DNA from: Spirochaetales bacterium
Lineage (GTDB): Bacteria; Spirochaetota; Spirochaetia; DSM-2461
Reading direction: 5' to 3'
NCBI GenBank assembly: GCA_016936555.1
Contig: JAFGXR010000067.1
Span: forward strand, 1 to 45,964
DNA length: 45,964 bases
The position numbers and the translations under genes were made by a program. Shown piece by piece: positions 24,614 to 33,823 of the stretch (the stretch's first letter is position 1; each line of letters opens with the position of its first letter). Below the pieces are notes generated by a model. That model made no database searches. It was not told where the DNA came from and saw only the letters and a list, made by a program, of their open reading frames with translations.

Positions 24614-26395
24614 ATGAGTTTTTTGCCAATTAATAGAAAAGATATGGAATCCCGCCGATGGGACCAATGTGATTTCATCCTGGTTTCAGGAGATGCTTAT
24701 GTGGATCATCCCTCCTGGGGCGGAGCCGTCATCTCCCGGGTTCTGGAAGCCGATGGTTTCCGTATCGGTGTCATCGCCCAGCCCGACTGGAAGAATACCG
24801 ATGCCTTCCGAATCCTGGGAGAGCCGCGTTTCGGTTTTCTCGTGACGGCGGGAAATATCGATTCCATGGTTAATCATTATTCGGTAAGCAAAAAAGCCCG
24901 GCGGGAAGACCTCTATTCTCCCGGCGGAAAAAGCGGGTGCCGTCCCGACAGGGCAACAATCGCCTATACGGGGCAGTGCAAAGCCGCCTATAAGGGAATA
25001 CCCGTAATCATCGGAGGGATTGAGGCATCTCTGCGCCGTCTGGCCCATTACGATTACTGGTCGAACAAAGTGCGGAGATCCATTCTTCTCGATTCCAAAG
25101 CGGATATGCTCATTTACGGAATGGGGGAAAAGCAGATCAGATCCATTGCTGAACTGATGAAGAAGGGGGTTCCGCTCAGCAATATGACCAATATCAGAGG
25201 GACCGTTTTCCGCACCTCGAACCTCGAGAAGATCAAGGAACACGAAATTCTTCCTTCTTTTGAAGAGATTTCAGAGAATAAGAAGCTCTATGCCCGCAGT
25301 TTTGCCGTTCAGTACGGCAATACGGACCCTCATTACGGCAAAATCCTTGTGGAAAAAACGGGGAATCAGTATGTGGTGCAGAATCCGCCGGAATTCCCAT
25401 TGACCACCGAAGAGTTCGACCGCGTCTACGAACTCCCGTATACCAAGGACGCTCATCCATCCTATGGAGAGGCGGGAGGAATTCCAGCCCTGAAAGAGAT
25501 CCGGTTTTCACTGATTCACAATCGGGGCTGCTTCGGAAACTGCAGTTTCTGCGCACTGACATTTCATCAGGGACGGATCGTCACGGGCAGAAGTAATGAC
25601 TCTGTTGTCCGGGAAGCGGAAAACCTCCGTCATCTCAAGGGGTTCAAGGGCAATATACATGATGTCGGCGGCCCAACCGCTGATTTCTCCGGCCCCTCCT
25701 GCAAGCGCCAGGAGAAAAGGGGATCCTGTCCCGACAGGCAGTGCCTTTATCCCGTGCCCTGTAAAAACCTCAATACCGATCACAGTTCCTATGTCGATCT
25801 TCTGAAGCGTTTGCGCAACCTCGATGGGATTAAAAAGGTCTTCATACGCTCCGGGGTCAGGTTTGACTACATCCTTGCTGAAAAAGACGATACCTTTTTC
25901 CGGGAGATGTGCCGCCATCACGTAAGCGGTCAGCTGAAGATAGCACCGGAACATGTTTCCCCTGAGGTCCTCAGACTGATGGGAAAACCGGAACATAAGG
26001 TTTTCGAGCAGTTTGTGGATAAATATAAACAGATAAATCAGAAGCTGGGAAAAGATCAGTACATCATTCCCTATTTCATCTCCTCCCATCCGGGGTCGGG
26101 ACTGAAGGAGGCTATCGAGCTGGCCGAATATCTCCGCGATCTGAAATTCACGCCCGATCAGGTCCAGGATTTTTACCCTACGCCGGGAACTCTTTCCACA
26201 GCCATGTATTATACGGGAATCCATCCTCTCACGGGAGAAAAGGTCTATGTACCCAGAGACCCCGAAGAAAAGATGATGCAGCGGGCTCTTCTTCAGTTCC
26301 GGAAGAAGGAAAACCGGAATCTTGTGCTCAAGGCGCTTCGCAAAGCAGGGCGGGGAGATCTGATCGGACGGGGACCGAAATGTCTGGTCAATTAG
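24614..26395 (+). CDS. YgiQ-family radical SAM protein
   Basis: 593 residues. The N-terminal UPF0313/YgiQ signature is clear: SFLPINRKDMESRRWDQCD, DAYVDHPSWGGAVISRVLE and VIAQPDW. The radical SAM cluster ligands are Cys306, Cys310 and Cys313 in NRGCFGNCSFCAL, which hold the 4Fe-4S centre that cleaves SAM. The C-terminal part has a Cys-rich segment (CKRQEKRGSCPDRQC) and APEHVSPEVL. The reaction of YgiQ proteins is not known to me. A Shine-Dalgarno AGAGGA lies 6 nt upstream. Length is normal for the short form. Confidence 0.9.
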   Translation: MSFLPINRKDMESRRWDQCDFILVSGDAYVDHPSWGGAVISRVLEADGFRIGVIAQPDWKNTDAFRILGEPRFGFLVTAGNIDSMVNHYSVSKKARREDLYSPGGKSGCRPDRATIAYTGQCKAAYKGIPVIIGGIEASLRRLAHYDYWSNKVRRSILLDSKADMLIYGMGEKQIRSIAELMKKGVPLSNMTNIRGTVFRTSNLEKIKEHEILPSFEEISENKKLYARSFAVQYGNTDPHYGKILVEKTGNQYVVQNPPEFPLTTEEFDRVYELPYTKDAHPSYGEAGGIPALKEIRFSLIHNRGCFGNCSFCALTFHQGRIVTGRSNDSVVREAENLRHLKGFKGNIHDVGGPTADFSGPSCKRQEKRGSCPDRQCLYPVPCKNLNTDHSSYVDLLKRLRNLDGIKKVFIRSGVRFDYILAEKDDTFFREMCRHHVSGQLKIAPEHVSPEVLRLMGKPEHKVFEQFVDKYKQINQKLGKDQYIIPYFISSHPGSGLKEAIELAEYLRDLKFTPDQVQDFYPTPGTLSTAMYYTGIHPLTGEKVYVPRDPEEKMMQRALLQFRKKENRNLVLKALRKAGRGDLIGRGPKCLVN

Positions 26396-26453
26396 TTTAT
26401 TCGTGGTTATTTTTTTACTTATATTCAGCGTATTGAATGGGAGATAGGGAAAA

Positions 26454-27314
26454 TTGTTTGCATTTGGCGGTTTTATAGGCGGTTTTGTCGGTTTTTTTCT
26501 GGGATCCTTTGTCGGAGGTCCTATATTCGGTATTATCGGAGCGATAATTGGAAGTTCTCTGGGACGGGGGCTTCATATTGTGGAGGACCGCGGGGGATTT
26601 AATTCACAGGCCGGTACGAGCGGCTCCGATAATATGTTTTTCGTATCGCTCTTTTCCATGCTCGGGAAAATGGCCAAGGCAGACGGTTCCGTCTCCGATT
26701 CCGAAATGAATACGGTCCGGCAGTTCATGGTCCGGGATCTCAATCTCGACGGACAGCTTCAGAACCAGGCCATGATGATCTTCAATAACGCGCTGAACTC
26801 TCCGGAAAGTTTCGAGCAGTATGCCCAGCAGTTTTATATTCGCTTCAGGGGGCGCCCTCAGTTTATCCAGCTTATGCTCGATGCTCTTTTGAGGGTTGCC
26901 TATGCCGACAATCAGATTCATCCGGCTGAGCAGCATCTACTCGATTCGGCTGTCCGGATTTTCAGGGTCCCCGCCTACACCTATGAAAGCCTGAAAAACC
27001 GCTACGCCTCGGGCGGTTCGTCGGGGTACAGCGGCGGTTCATCGTACCGCGGTAGCTCATCGGGCGGTTACTCGGGCAGTTCGTCCGGTTCCTCCTATTC
27101 CAGTGCTTCGAATCTCAACTACGCCGTTCTCGGATGTACGAGCAGCAGCACCGATGCGGAAATCAAAAAAGCCTATAGAAAGAAGGTCGCTGAGTTTCAT
27201 CCTGACAAAATCGCCGCCAAGGGGCTTCCCGCCGAGTTCACCAAATTCGCCAGCGATAAATTCAGGGAAATCCAGGAAGCCTATGAAGCAATCAAGAAGG
27301 CCAGGAATCTGTAG
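26454..27314 (+). CDS. membrane-associated TerB/J-domain protein (DjlA-like)
   Basis: 286 residues from a TTG start with GGGAGA and AGGGA upstream. Residues 1-35 are a Gly-rich hydrophobic segment (GGFIGGFVGFFLG...GGPIFGIIGAIIG) that can insert in the membrane. A TerB-like helical domain follows (about 60-170, MLGKMAKADGSVSDSEM), then a Ser/Gly/Tyr linker (about 183-222) and a C-terminal J domain with HPD at 249-251. This order matches DjlA, a membrane co-chaperone of DnaK. It begins the run that continues with YitT, flavin reductase, cmoA and cmoB, with the next ATG starting right after its stop. Confidence 0.82.
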   Translation: MFAFGGFIGGFVGFFLGSFVGGPIFGIIGAIIGSSLGRGLHIVEDRGGFNSQAGTSGSDNMFFVSLFSMLGKMAKADGSVSDSEMNTVRQFMVRDLNLDGQLQNQAMMIFNNALNSPESFEQYAQQFYIRFRGRPQFIQLMLDALLRVAYADNQIHPAEQHLLDSAVRIFRVPAYTYESLKNRYASGGSSGYSGGSSYRGSSSGGYSGSSSGSSYSSASNLNYAVLGCTSSSTDAEIKKAYRKKVAEFHPDKIAAKGLPAEFTKFASDKFREIQEAYEAIKKARNL

Positions 27315-28193
27315 ATGTCTTCCCGCAATGTAAAAAAGGCATTTCTCCGAGAGATAAAAGACTGGAAGAGCTATCTGGTCGTTCTCTCCGGATCGGTTAT
27401 TCTCTCATTGGGAGTCAACCTTTTTCTGGTGCCGAATAAAATCGCTGCGGGAGGCGTAACCGGCCTGGCCACTGTCGTTTTCTATCTGACCGGTCTGCCT
27501 GTCGGTATGGTCATGCTTCTTCTCAATATCCCCCTCTTTCTTATCGGGATTAGAGTTCTGGGTAGAAGTTTCGGTATAAAGACTTTGTTCGCTACTTTTT
27601 CTCTGTCTCTGGCTATTGATGCTCTGGCTCCTTTCCTTGTCTCTCTTACGGACGATCTCCTTCTCGCATCCATCTTCGGCGGGCTGCTGGTCGGCCTCGG
27701 TCTCGGCATCGTTCTCAAGCAGGATGCCAGCACGGGGGGCACCGATCTGGGCGCCAAGATTCTCCATAAACTCCTTCCCTACATGTCCGTCGGACAGCTT
27801 CTCCTTATGATTGACGCATTGATCGTTCTGACTGCAGCTCTGGTATTCGGAAATTACGAACTGGGATTGTATGCGACAATTACGCTCTTTATCACAGCCC
27901 GGGTTATCGACACGGTTATCGTCGGCGTCAATTATACAAAAGCCGTTCACATTATCTCCGATAAAGCCGGTGAAATAGCTCCGGTTCTCGTCCATGAAAT
28001 GAACCACGGCGTGACCGGTCTGAACGGAAAGGGGATGTATTCGGGGAAGGAGAAGAATGTGCTTCTCTGTATTCTGAGACGGCGCGATCTGCCCCATTTG
28101 AAAAGCACCGTCGCGTCTATCGATCCCCTTGCTTTTGTCTTTGTGACCGATGTGCGCGAGGTTCTGGGTGAAGGGTTTTCCCACCATGTCTAA
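27315..28193 (+). CDS. YitT-family membrane protein
   Basis: 292 residues. About five or six membrane helices (roughly 15-215) include the family signature LFLVPNKIAAGGVTGLATV and a QDASTGGTDLGAKILHK loop. The C-terminal soluble DUF2179 domain reads AVHIISDKAGEIAPVLV to VREVLGEGF. YitT proteins are inner-membrane proteins with no agreed transport substrate. The ATG follows directly on the DjlA-like stop; the last 8 nt overlap the flavin reductase gene. Confidence 0.88.
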   Translation: MSSRNVKKAFLREIKDWKSYLVVLSGSVILSLGVNLFLVPNKIAAGGVTGLATVVFYLTGLPVGMVMLLLNIPLFLIGIRVLGRSFGIKTLFATFSLSLAIDALAPFLVSLTDDLLLASIFGGLLVGLGLGIVLKQDASTGGTDLGAKILHKLLPYMSVGQLLLMIDALIVLTAALVFGNYELGLYATITLFITARVIDTVIVGVNYTKAVHIISDKAGEIAPVLVHEMNHGVTGLNGKGMYSGKEKNVLLCILRRRDLPHLKSTVASIDPLAFVFVTDVREVLGEGFSHHV

Positions 28194-28896
28194 AGTGCAG
28201 TGGAAGCCCGGCAATATGGTGTATCCCGTGCCGGCGGTTATGGTCAGCTGCGGGAATGCAGAGGAGGGATTCAATATCATAACGGTCGCCTGGACCGGTA
28301 CAATCTGTACCAATCCCCCCATGGTCTACATTTCCGTCAGGCCGGAACGTCACTCCTATGACATCATTCGAAGAAACGGCGATTTTGTCATCAATCTGAC
28401 GACAAGGGAACTGGCTGAGGCTACGGACTGGTGCGGAGTCCGTTCGGGCCGGGATTTTGATAAATTCAGGGAGATGAATCTCACAGCCCTTCCGGCGACT
28501 AAAGTCAAAGCGCCGCTCATTGAAGAGAGCCCTGTGAACATAGAGTGCCGGGTGACTGAAATCAGAGAGCTGGGCTCCCATCATATGTTCCTGGCTGAAG
28601 TGCTGGCCGTCAATGTCTCAGATGAATATCTGGACGGGAAAACGGGAACCTTTGATATGTCCGCCACTGGACTAATCTCCTACATCCATGGAAAATATTA
28701 TGGTTCGACCGCTCCCCTGGGAAAATTCGGTTTTTCCGTTCAGAAAACAGAAAAGGAGAGACCGAAGCCCCGAAGGGAGGCCGAAGAGGAAAATCCCGCC
28801 GGAGGGATCTCTGCATCGGCAGGCAGATCGAGAAAACCCCGGTGGACGGCTAAAGAGAAAAAAGGTACCGGAAGAAAGAAAAACAGAAAGTCATGA
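28186..28896 (+). CDS. flavin reductase-like FMN-binding protein with basic tail
   Basis: 236 residues. The first 180 match the flavin reductase-like split-barrel domain: YPVPAVMVSCG, FNIITVAWTGTICTNPPMVYISVRP, RRNGDFVINL and EIRELGSHHMFLAEVLAV. Such proteins bind FMN and may reduce it or accept electrons. The last 55 residues are unusually basic and low-complexity (KPRREAEEE, AGRSRKPRWTAKEKK, GRKKNRKS), unlike typical family members, and could bind nucleic acid or RNA. I chose the ATG at 28186, with GAAGGG 9 nt upstream, over an ATG 36 nt earlier inside yitT. It overlaps yitT by 8 nt and cmoA by 4 nt. Confidence 0.82.
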   Translation: MSKVQWKPGNMVYPVPAVMVSCGNAEEGFNIITVAWTGTICTNPPMVYISVRPERHSYDIIRRNGDFVINLTTRELAEATDWCGVRSGRDFDKFREMNLTALPATKVKAPLIEESPVNIECRVTEIRELGSHHMFLAEVLAVNVSDEYLDGKTGTFDMSATGLISYIHGKYYGSTAPLGKFGFSVQKTEKERPKPRREAEEENPAGGISASAGRSRKPRWTAKEKKGTGRKKNRKS

Positions 28897-29663
28897 GCGA
28901 AGTTAAAAAAGATAAAGTATTTGCACAGGAACTCACGAGTATCCGCCCCTTTGAATTCAATGAAAATGTGGCTCACGTCTTTGACGATATGGCTGAGAGA
29001 AGCATCCCTTTTTACAAGGAAGTACAGAAGATGGTGACGACTCTGGCTCTGACCTATTTTCAGGAGGGGAGCGTCATTTACGATCTGGGAAGTTCCACGG
29101 CGACGACTATCAGTCTGCTCAGCCAGGGAATGAAAGATCACGACATTGATGATTACAGAATCGTCGGTATCGATTCTTCCGCAGCCATGTGTCATGAAGC
29201 TGAAGCCAAACTGGATTCGGTTAAGGCGGATAAAAAGAAAATCGCAATCAAAGAGGGAGACCTCTTCGATCTGCCCATTGAAAACGCCTCTGTCGTTATC
29301 ATGAATTATACGCTGCAGTTTATCGATCCTCTGAAAAGGGAAAAGCTGATCAGGCATATTTATAAGGGACTCCGCCACAACGGGATTCTGCTGGTCAGTG
29401 ACAAAATGGTTCAATCCAACACCGATACGAGCCGGATTTTCGTGGAAAATTATTATGAAATGAAGAGATCAAACGGATACAGCGAACTGGAGATCAGCCA
29501 GAAGAGAGAAGCTCTCGAGAACGTATTGATTCCCTACAGCGTTAAAGAGGAAGTCGCTCTCTTCCGTAACTGCGGCTTTGAAGCGGTGGATATGTTTTTC
29601 ACCTGGTACAATTTCTCCTCTTTCATCTGCACCAAAAAAGATGATGAGGTAGGCGATTACTGA
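28893..29663 (+). CDS. cmoA: carboxy-S-adenosyl-L-methionine synthase
   Basis: 256 residues. CmoA converts SAM and prephenate to carboxy-SAM, used for the wobble-uridine modification cmo5U34. The class I methyltransferase fold has motif I VIYDLGSSTATTISLL (61-76), GIDSSAAMCHEAE, VVIMNYTLQFI and the family tail VDMFFTWYNFSSFI. The N-terminus FEFNENVAHVFDDMAERSIP is typical of CmoA. It is followed directly by cmoB with a 1-nt overlap, the usual pairing, which makes the assignment strong. Confidence 0.93.
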   Translation: MSEVKKDKVFAQELTSIRPFEFNENVAHVFDDMAERSIPFYKEVQKMVTTLALTYFQEGSVIYDLGSSTATTISLLSQGMKDHDIDDYRIVGIDSSAAMCHEAEAKLDSVKADKKKIAIKEGDLFDLPIENASVVIMNYTLQFIDPLKREKLIRHIYKGLRHNGILLVSDKMVQSNTDTSRIFVENYYEMKRSNGYSELEISQKREALENVLIPYSVKEEVALFRNCGFEAVDMFFTWYNFSSFICTKKDDEVGDY

Positions 29664-30649
29664 TGATCGAATATTCAGAGATTTACCTCGGGGATAATTT
29701 TTACCATAAGTGGAAGGACCAGCTGCCCCTTTATGAGGAGATACAGAAAGAGAGGGCGCAGATCGCTCCCGATCTGGACAGGCCGACGGTTGAGCCTTTC
29801 TACAGAACTCTGATCCAGCTTCCGGAATTCCGGAGCCGGCTCCGCGATTACAGCGGCGACGCGGTCAGAATCGGGGCCCGCGATGAGCTGACCGATGAGC
29901 AGTTCAAACTGGTCTATCAATGTCTGGAGGAGTTTATCCCCTGGCGCAAAGGTCCTTTCGAGATCTTCGGGACTCCTATCGATGCGGAATGGCGCAGCAA
30001 CCTGAAGTGGGACAGGGTCAGACCTATGCTTCCCGATCTGAAATACAAGCGGATCTGTGATGTGGGCTGCAATAATTCCTATTATATGTACCGCATGCTC
30101 GAACAGGAGCCCGAGTTCGTCCTGGGCATTGATCCCATGATAAAATACTACTTCAATTATCTCCTCCTCCAGCGGTTTTCCGCTGAGCCGAATATGCACT
30201 TCGATCTCCTGGGCGTGGAGCATATGCATCTTTTCGAAGGATTTTTCGATGTGGTCTTCTTTATGGGGATTATTTATCATAGAAGAAATCCCATACAGAC
30301 CCTTGTGGATATTCACAAATCGATGAAGAAGGGCGGGACTCTGATACTGGAAGTGAGCGGCATAGACGGCGATGAGCCTTATTGTCTCTTTCCCGAAGAC
30401 CGCTATATGAAAGCGCGGGGCTACTGGTTCCTTCCCACCTGGAAAGCCATGGAGAACATGCTGAAGAAGACAAATTTCATCGAGATTGAGACCTTCGATA
30501 AATTCCCCCTGGATTTTCACGAGCAGAGAAAGACCGACTGGTCGCGGTGGGAGTCTCTTGAGGATTTTCTCGATCCCGATGATCCTGCGAAAACCGTGGA
30601 AGGTTATCCGGCGCCTCATCGGATTTACATAAAGGCGATAAAAAAATAG
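29663..30649 (+). CDS. cmoB: tRNA U34 carboxymethyltransferase
   Basis: 328 residues, normal for CmoB. It moves the carboxymethyl group from carboxy-SAM to 5-hydroxyuridine at tRNA position 34, so one tRNA can read more codons. Visible features are KGPFEIFGTPIDAEWRSNLK, motif I RICDVGCNNSYYMYRML, LGVEHMHLF, VFFMGIIYHRRNPI and the C-terminal WLPTWK-like FLPTWKAMENML. Its stop codon lies inside the 5' arm of the terminator hairpin. Confidence 0.93.
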   Translation: MIEYSEIYLGDNFYHKWKDQLPLYEEIQKERAQIAPDLDRPTVEPFYRTLIQLPEFRSRLRDYSGDAVRIGARDELTDEQFKLVYQCLEEFIPWRKGPFEIFGTPIDAEWRSNLKWDRVRPMLPDLKYKRICDVGCNNSYYMYRMLEQEPEFVLGIDPMIKYYFNYLLLQRFSAEPNMHFDLLGVEHMHLFEGFFDVVFFMGIIYHRRNPIQTLVDIHKSMKKGGTLILEVSGIDGDEPYCLFPEDRYMKARGYWFLPTWKAMENMLKKTNFIEIETFDKFPLDFHEQRKTDWSRWESLEDFLDPDDPAKTVEGYPAPHRIYIKAIKK

Positions 30650-30670
30650 GGATACCGCTATTTTTTCATT
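30641..30670 (+). terminator. intrinsic terminator after cmoB
   Basis: AAAAAATAG (30641-30649) pairs with CTATTTTTT (30658-30666) around an 8-nt loop, and T-rich sequence follows. The cmoB TAG is part of the stem. The stem is AT-rich, so efficiency may be moderate. Confidence 0.6.
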
Positions 30671-30766
30671 TTTCCTCCTTGTTTATCGCTAATCAGACGG
30701 GAATGTAAAGTTATCGAGATAATTTTTCAGACAGTCACAGAATCGCAGATTCTACAGGTAGAAATT

Positions 30767-30782
30767 GGATATTTATATATCC
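30767..30782. promoter_or_regulatory. inverted repeat upstream of hppA, possible operator
   Basis: Perfect 6-bp arms, GGATAT-TTAT-ATATCC. A second perfect repeat, AGAATC-GCA-GATTCT, lies just upstream at about 30739-30753. Both precede a TATACT box (30809-30814), so a repressor or activator could bind there. No T tract follows, so they are not terminators. Confidence 0.35.
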
Positions 30783-30836
30783 TATATGCCGAAATTCCTA
30801 TCCTCGCTTATACTTTTATTTGTGGGGGGTATTGCT

Positions 30837-32909
30837 ATGATAATGGAATTTTCTCTACTGATAATACTTGCCGGCAGTCTTCTGGCCCTGATCTATTCCC
30901 TGGTCCGCAGCCGCTGGATTTACCGGCAGCCGGTAAATGACCGGAAGCTTGAAAAAATAGGCCGCGCCATATCCTCGGGGGCCATGGCCTTTCTCGCGAG
31001 GGAGTACAAAGTGCTCGTTCCCTTCGTTCTGGTGGCCGCGGCATTTCTGGCCATTGGCAATCAGGGCTTTCTCCGCTATCAGTCCCTCTCCTTTATTCTG
31101 GGCGCTTCCTTTTCTGCCTTAGCCGGCTATATCGGGATGAAAGTCGCTACGGCTTCCAACTCGAGGACTACCGAAGCGGCCCGGACCGGCATTAACGAGG
31201 CGTTGAAGATCGCTTTCTCCGGCGGCAGCGTCATGGGTATGACAGTCGTAGGACTGGCTCTCACCGGAGTGTTTATAATACTCGGAATCTCCCTGATCCT
31301 GACCGATGTTTCGGTTGCGAATTTACGATCCTTTATCCTTCCCATCCTGTCCGGTTTCAGTCTCGGAGCTTCATCCATGGCGCTTTTCGCACGCGTCGGC
31401 GGGGGGATATTTACCAAGGCGGCTGATGTGGGCGCCGACCTCGTAGGGAAAGTCGAGGCGGGAATCCCCGAAGACGATCACCGCAACCCCGCGACCATTG
31501 CCGATAACGTCGGCGACAATGTCGGCGACGTGGCCGGTATGGGAGCCGACCTTTTCGAATCTTATGTGGGATCTCTGATCGGCGCCATGATTCTCGGAGC
31601 GGCTGTGGAGAGTTCCCCATCGCTTCAGATGAAGCTCGTGACTTTTCCACTGCTTATCGCCGCGGCCGGCGTGCTGGCCTCCCTGATAGGTATACGCTTT
31701 GTAAAGGTCAGGAAGGGGCAGTCTCCCCAGAAGGCTCTCAATAAGGGCACATTCGGAGCAGCTGCACTGGCAGCACTGTTCGTGCTGGTTATGAGCGTTC
31801 TCTTTTTCAAAGGCGAGGCTTTTCCTGTTCCCATGAGCGCCGTCCGCATCTTTCTCTCGGCTCTGCTGGGGATGGCCGCCGGCGTCGCCATCGGGCTGTT
31901 TACAGAATACTTTACGGGAGTCGATACAAGGCCGGTCAATGCCATTGTCAAAGCCTGTGAGACCGGTTCGGCCACAACTCTCATTACGGGAATGGGAATG
32001 GGGATGCTCTCGGCTCTTCCTTCTGTTCTCATCATCGTAACCGCCATTCTGGCGGGGGAACAGCTCTCGGGGCTTTACGGCATCGCGATTGCCGCTCTGG
32101 GGATGTTGATGACACTGGGCATTCAGCTGGCCGTCGATGCCTACGGTCCCATCGCCGACAATGCGGGAGGTCTGGCGGAGATGGCCGAATTACCCCGGGC
32201 GGTGAGAGACATAACCGATGAACTCGATGCGGTCGGCAATACCACAGCCGCCATCGGAAAGGGGTTCGCCATCGGTTCGGCGGCCCTCACTTCGCTTATA
32301 CTCTTTACGGCTTTCCGGGAACAGCTCGGATTGAAAGTCATAGACCTTATGGATGTGAAGACCTTATCGGGAGTTCTTATCGGTGCTGTCATTCCCTATC
32401 TCTTTTCCTCTATGGCCATGAATGCCATAGGCGATGCGGCTTTTGCCATGATCGAAGAGGTGCGGAGACAATTCCGGGAAAAACCGGGTATACTGGATGA
32501 GACGGAGGAACCGGATTATGAACGCTGTGTCGATATCAGTACCTCCGCCGCTCTGAAAAAGATGATCCTTCCCGGATTGACGGCAGCTGTTACACCGGTT
32601 CTGGTCGGTTTTACCGGCGGGGTCTTCATGCTTTCCGGACTGCTTATCGGCGTAACTGTTTCCGGCGTGGTCCTGGCGATTTTTATGTCCAACGCCGGCG
32701 GAGCCTGGGATAACGCGAAGAAGATGATCGAGTCGGGAGCCGCCGGAGGAAAAGGTTCGGCCGCTCATAAAGCATCGGTAGTCGGAGATACGGTCGGGGA
32801 TCCCTTCAAGGATACGGCCGGTCCCTCTCTCAATATTCTCATTAAGCTGATGGCTGTTGTTTCACTGGTTATAGCGCCCATGCTAAAATCTTTCTGGAGG
32901 CTCTCATGA
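30837..32909 (+). CDS. hppA: membrane ion-translocating pyrophosphatase, K+-dependent type
   Basis: 690 residues with about 16 membrane helices. It couples pyrophosphate hydrolysis to H+ or Na+ export across the inner membrane. The catalytic loop [18 protein letters not shown] and [20 protein letters not shown] are intact, as is the C-terminal [17 protein letters not shown]. The stretch [10 protein letters not shown] has Ala and Gly where K+-independent enzymes have Lys and Thr, so K+ dependence is expected. Which ion is pumped I cannot tell. I chose the ATG at 30837, after a G6 tract acting as Shine-Dalgarno, over a TTG at 30765. It overlaps the next gene by 4 nt. Confidence 0.93.
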   Translation: MIMEFSLLIILAGSLLALIYSLVRSRWIYRQPVNDRKLEKIGRAISSGAMAFLAREYKVLVPFVLVAAAFLAIGNQGFLRYQSLSFILGASFSALAGYIGMKVATASNSRTTEAARTGINEALKIAFSGGSVMGMTVVGLALTGVFIILGISLILTDVSVANLRSFILPILSGFSLGASSMALFARVGGGIFTKAADVGADLVGKVEAGIPEDDHRNPATIADNVGDNVGDVAGMGADLFESYVGSLIGAMILGAAVESSPSLQMKLVTFPLLIAAAGVLASLIGIRFVKVRKGQSPQKALNKGTFGAAALAALFVLVMSVLFFKGEAFPVPMSAVRIFLSALLGMAAGVAIGLFTEYFTGVDTRPVNAIVKACETGSATTLITGMGMGMLSALPSVLIIVTAILAGEQLSGLYGIAIAALGMLMTLGIQLAVDAYGPIADNAGGLAEMAELPRAVRDITDELDAVGNTTAAIGKGFAIGSAALTSLILFTAFREQLGLKVIDLMDVKTLSGVLIGAVIPYLFSSMAMNAIGDAAFAMIEEVRRQFREKPGILDETEEPDYERCVDISTSAALKKMILPGLTAAVTPVLVGFTGGVFMLSGLLIGVTVSGVVLAIFMSNAGGAWDNAKKMIESGAAGGKGSAAHKASVVGDTVGDPFKDTAGPSLNILIKLMAVVSLVIAPMLKSFWRLS

Positions 32910-33691
32910 ATTATCCCGTTCATCTTTACAAAGTACTCTATCCCAACAACGCACTTATCGCTTCGCAATTGATGCCGGCTCAGTTTGCCGATCACTATAC
33001 CGTCGGATCGGACAAGCATTACAACGGCAAAGTCATCTTTGCCGAGCTCGACCCGACTTACCGCCACCCCTATTTTCCTATCGATGAGGCATTATCCCAT
33101 GTGAAGCCCCATCCCGACGGAAGGCCGAAAGCGACGAAATTTATCTCAAATTACCGAGTCCTCGAACATATTGAGTTAAGCGCCATCGAAAAACTTTACA
33201 TCGCAACCGCCCAGGGCTATCTCCAGGTTCTCGAGCCGGGTGAGATGCCTCCGGCTGCGGAATCGGACGGTCTGGCCATATACGCCGAAATTTCACCCAT
33301 GACAATGCTCATCCTTTCGGATTTGGATAACAGGGATTTCGGCCGGTTCATTACCGATCCCGGAAGTTTTCAGAGCGCTCCGGCCCAGTTCTACACCAAA
33401 CTGAATGTCGATATTCTGGGATTCATCGACTACTTCAAAAAGAATCCCTTTACCAATTCCCCGGTCAGCAGCATTCATCCCTCCGCCTTGCGCGATGCCG
33501 TTGAGGAACTGAAAAAATACAGGGACAAACACAACAAGGGACTCTGCCTGAACAGTTCCCTGTCGACTGTTTCCTATAAGCAGATCGACCGGGGGTTCAC
33601 TTTCGCCAGAGGAGAGGAGATGAAGTTCTTCGCCATGCCCCCCCTCGACGATATCGAACACAACAACTACAAGTTCTTCAGGAATATGTAA
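32906..33691 (+). CDS. unknown protein coupled to hppA
   Basis: 261 residues, soluble, no signal. I do not recognise the family. It starts with a short mixed region ([18 protein letters not shown]) and a possible beta-rich part ([21 protein letters not shown]). Later it has [24 protein letters not shown] and a C-terminal [21 protein letters not shown]. It overlaps hppA by ATGA, so its translation is coupled. A role related to pyrophosphate or ion balance is possible from context only. Confidence 0.75.
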   Translation: MNYPVHLYKVLYPNNALIASQLMPAQFADHYTVGSDKHYNGKVIFAELDPTYRHPYFPIDEALSHVKPHPDGRPKATKFISNYRVLEHIELSAIEKLYIATAQGYLQVLEPGEMPPAAESDGLAIYAEISPMTMLILSDLDNRDFGRFITDPGSFQSAPAQFYTKLNVDILGFIDYFKKNPFTNSPVSSIHPSALRDAVEELKKYRDKHNKGLCLNSSLSTVSYKQIDRGFTFARGEEMKFFAMPPLDDIEHNNYKFFRNM

Positions 33692-33713
33692 ATCCCGTTT
33701 ATTCGCGGGATTT
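33690..33713 (+). terminator. possible weak terminator after the hppA unit
   Basis: AAATCCCG (33690-33697) pairs with CGGGATTT (33706-33713), 8 bp with an 8-nt loop. It starts inside the stop codon, but only three T residues end the stem and AAAA follows, so it may instead be an RNA-stabilising hairpin. The rest of the 132-nt gap to manC shows nothing. Confidence 0.4.
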
Positions 33714-33823
33714 AAAAGAAGGCGATCCTTTGAGCCGCCGTTCATTAAGGGGATAAACCGGTCCGAACATGAATCGCGAAGCTGCTAAACGATTCAGACT
33801 TGAGCCTTCGATAACCCGGTATC

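Noticed and set aside
30765-30836. N-terminal extension of HppA from a TTG start
   Set aside because: It would run through a palindrome and the TATACT box, and the ATG at 30837 has a G-rich ribosome site and begins directly before the first membrane helix.
31500-31507. GCCGATAA inside hppA
   Set aside because: It encodes the conserved NVGDNVGD pyrophosphatase motif region; no upstream TAAA at the right spacing.
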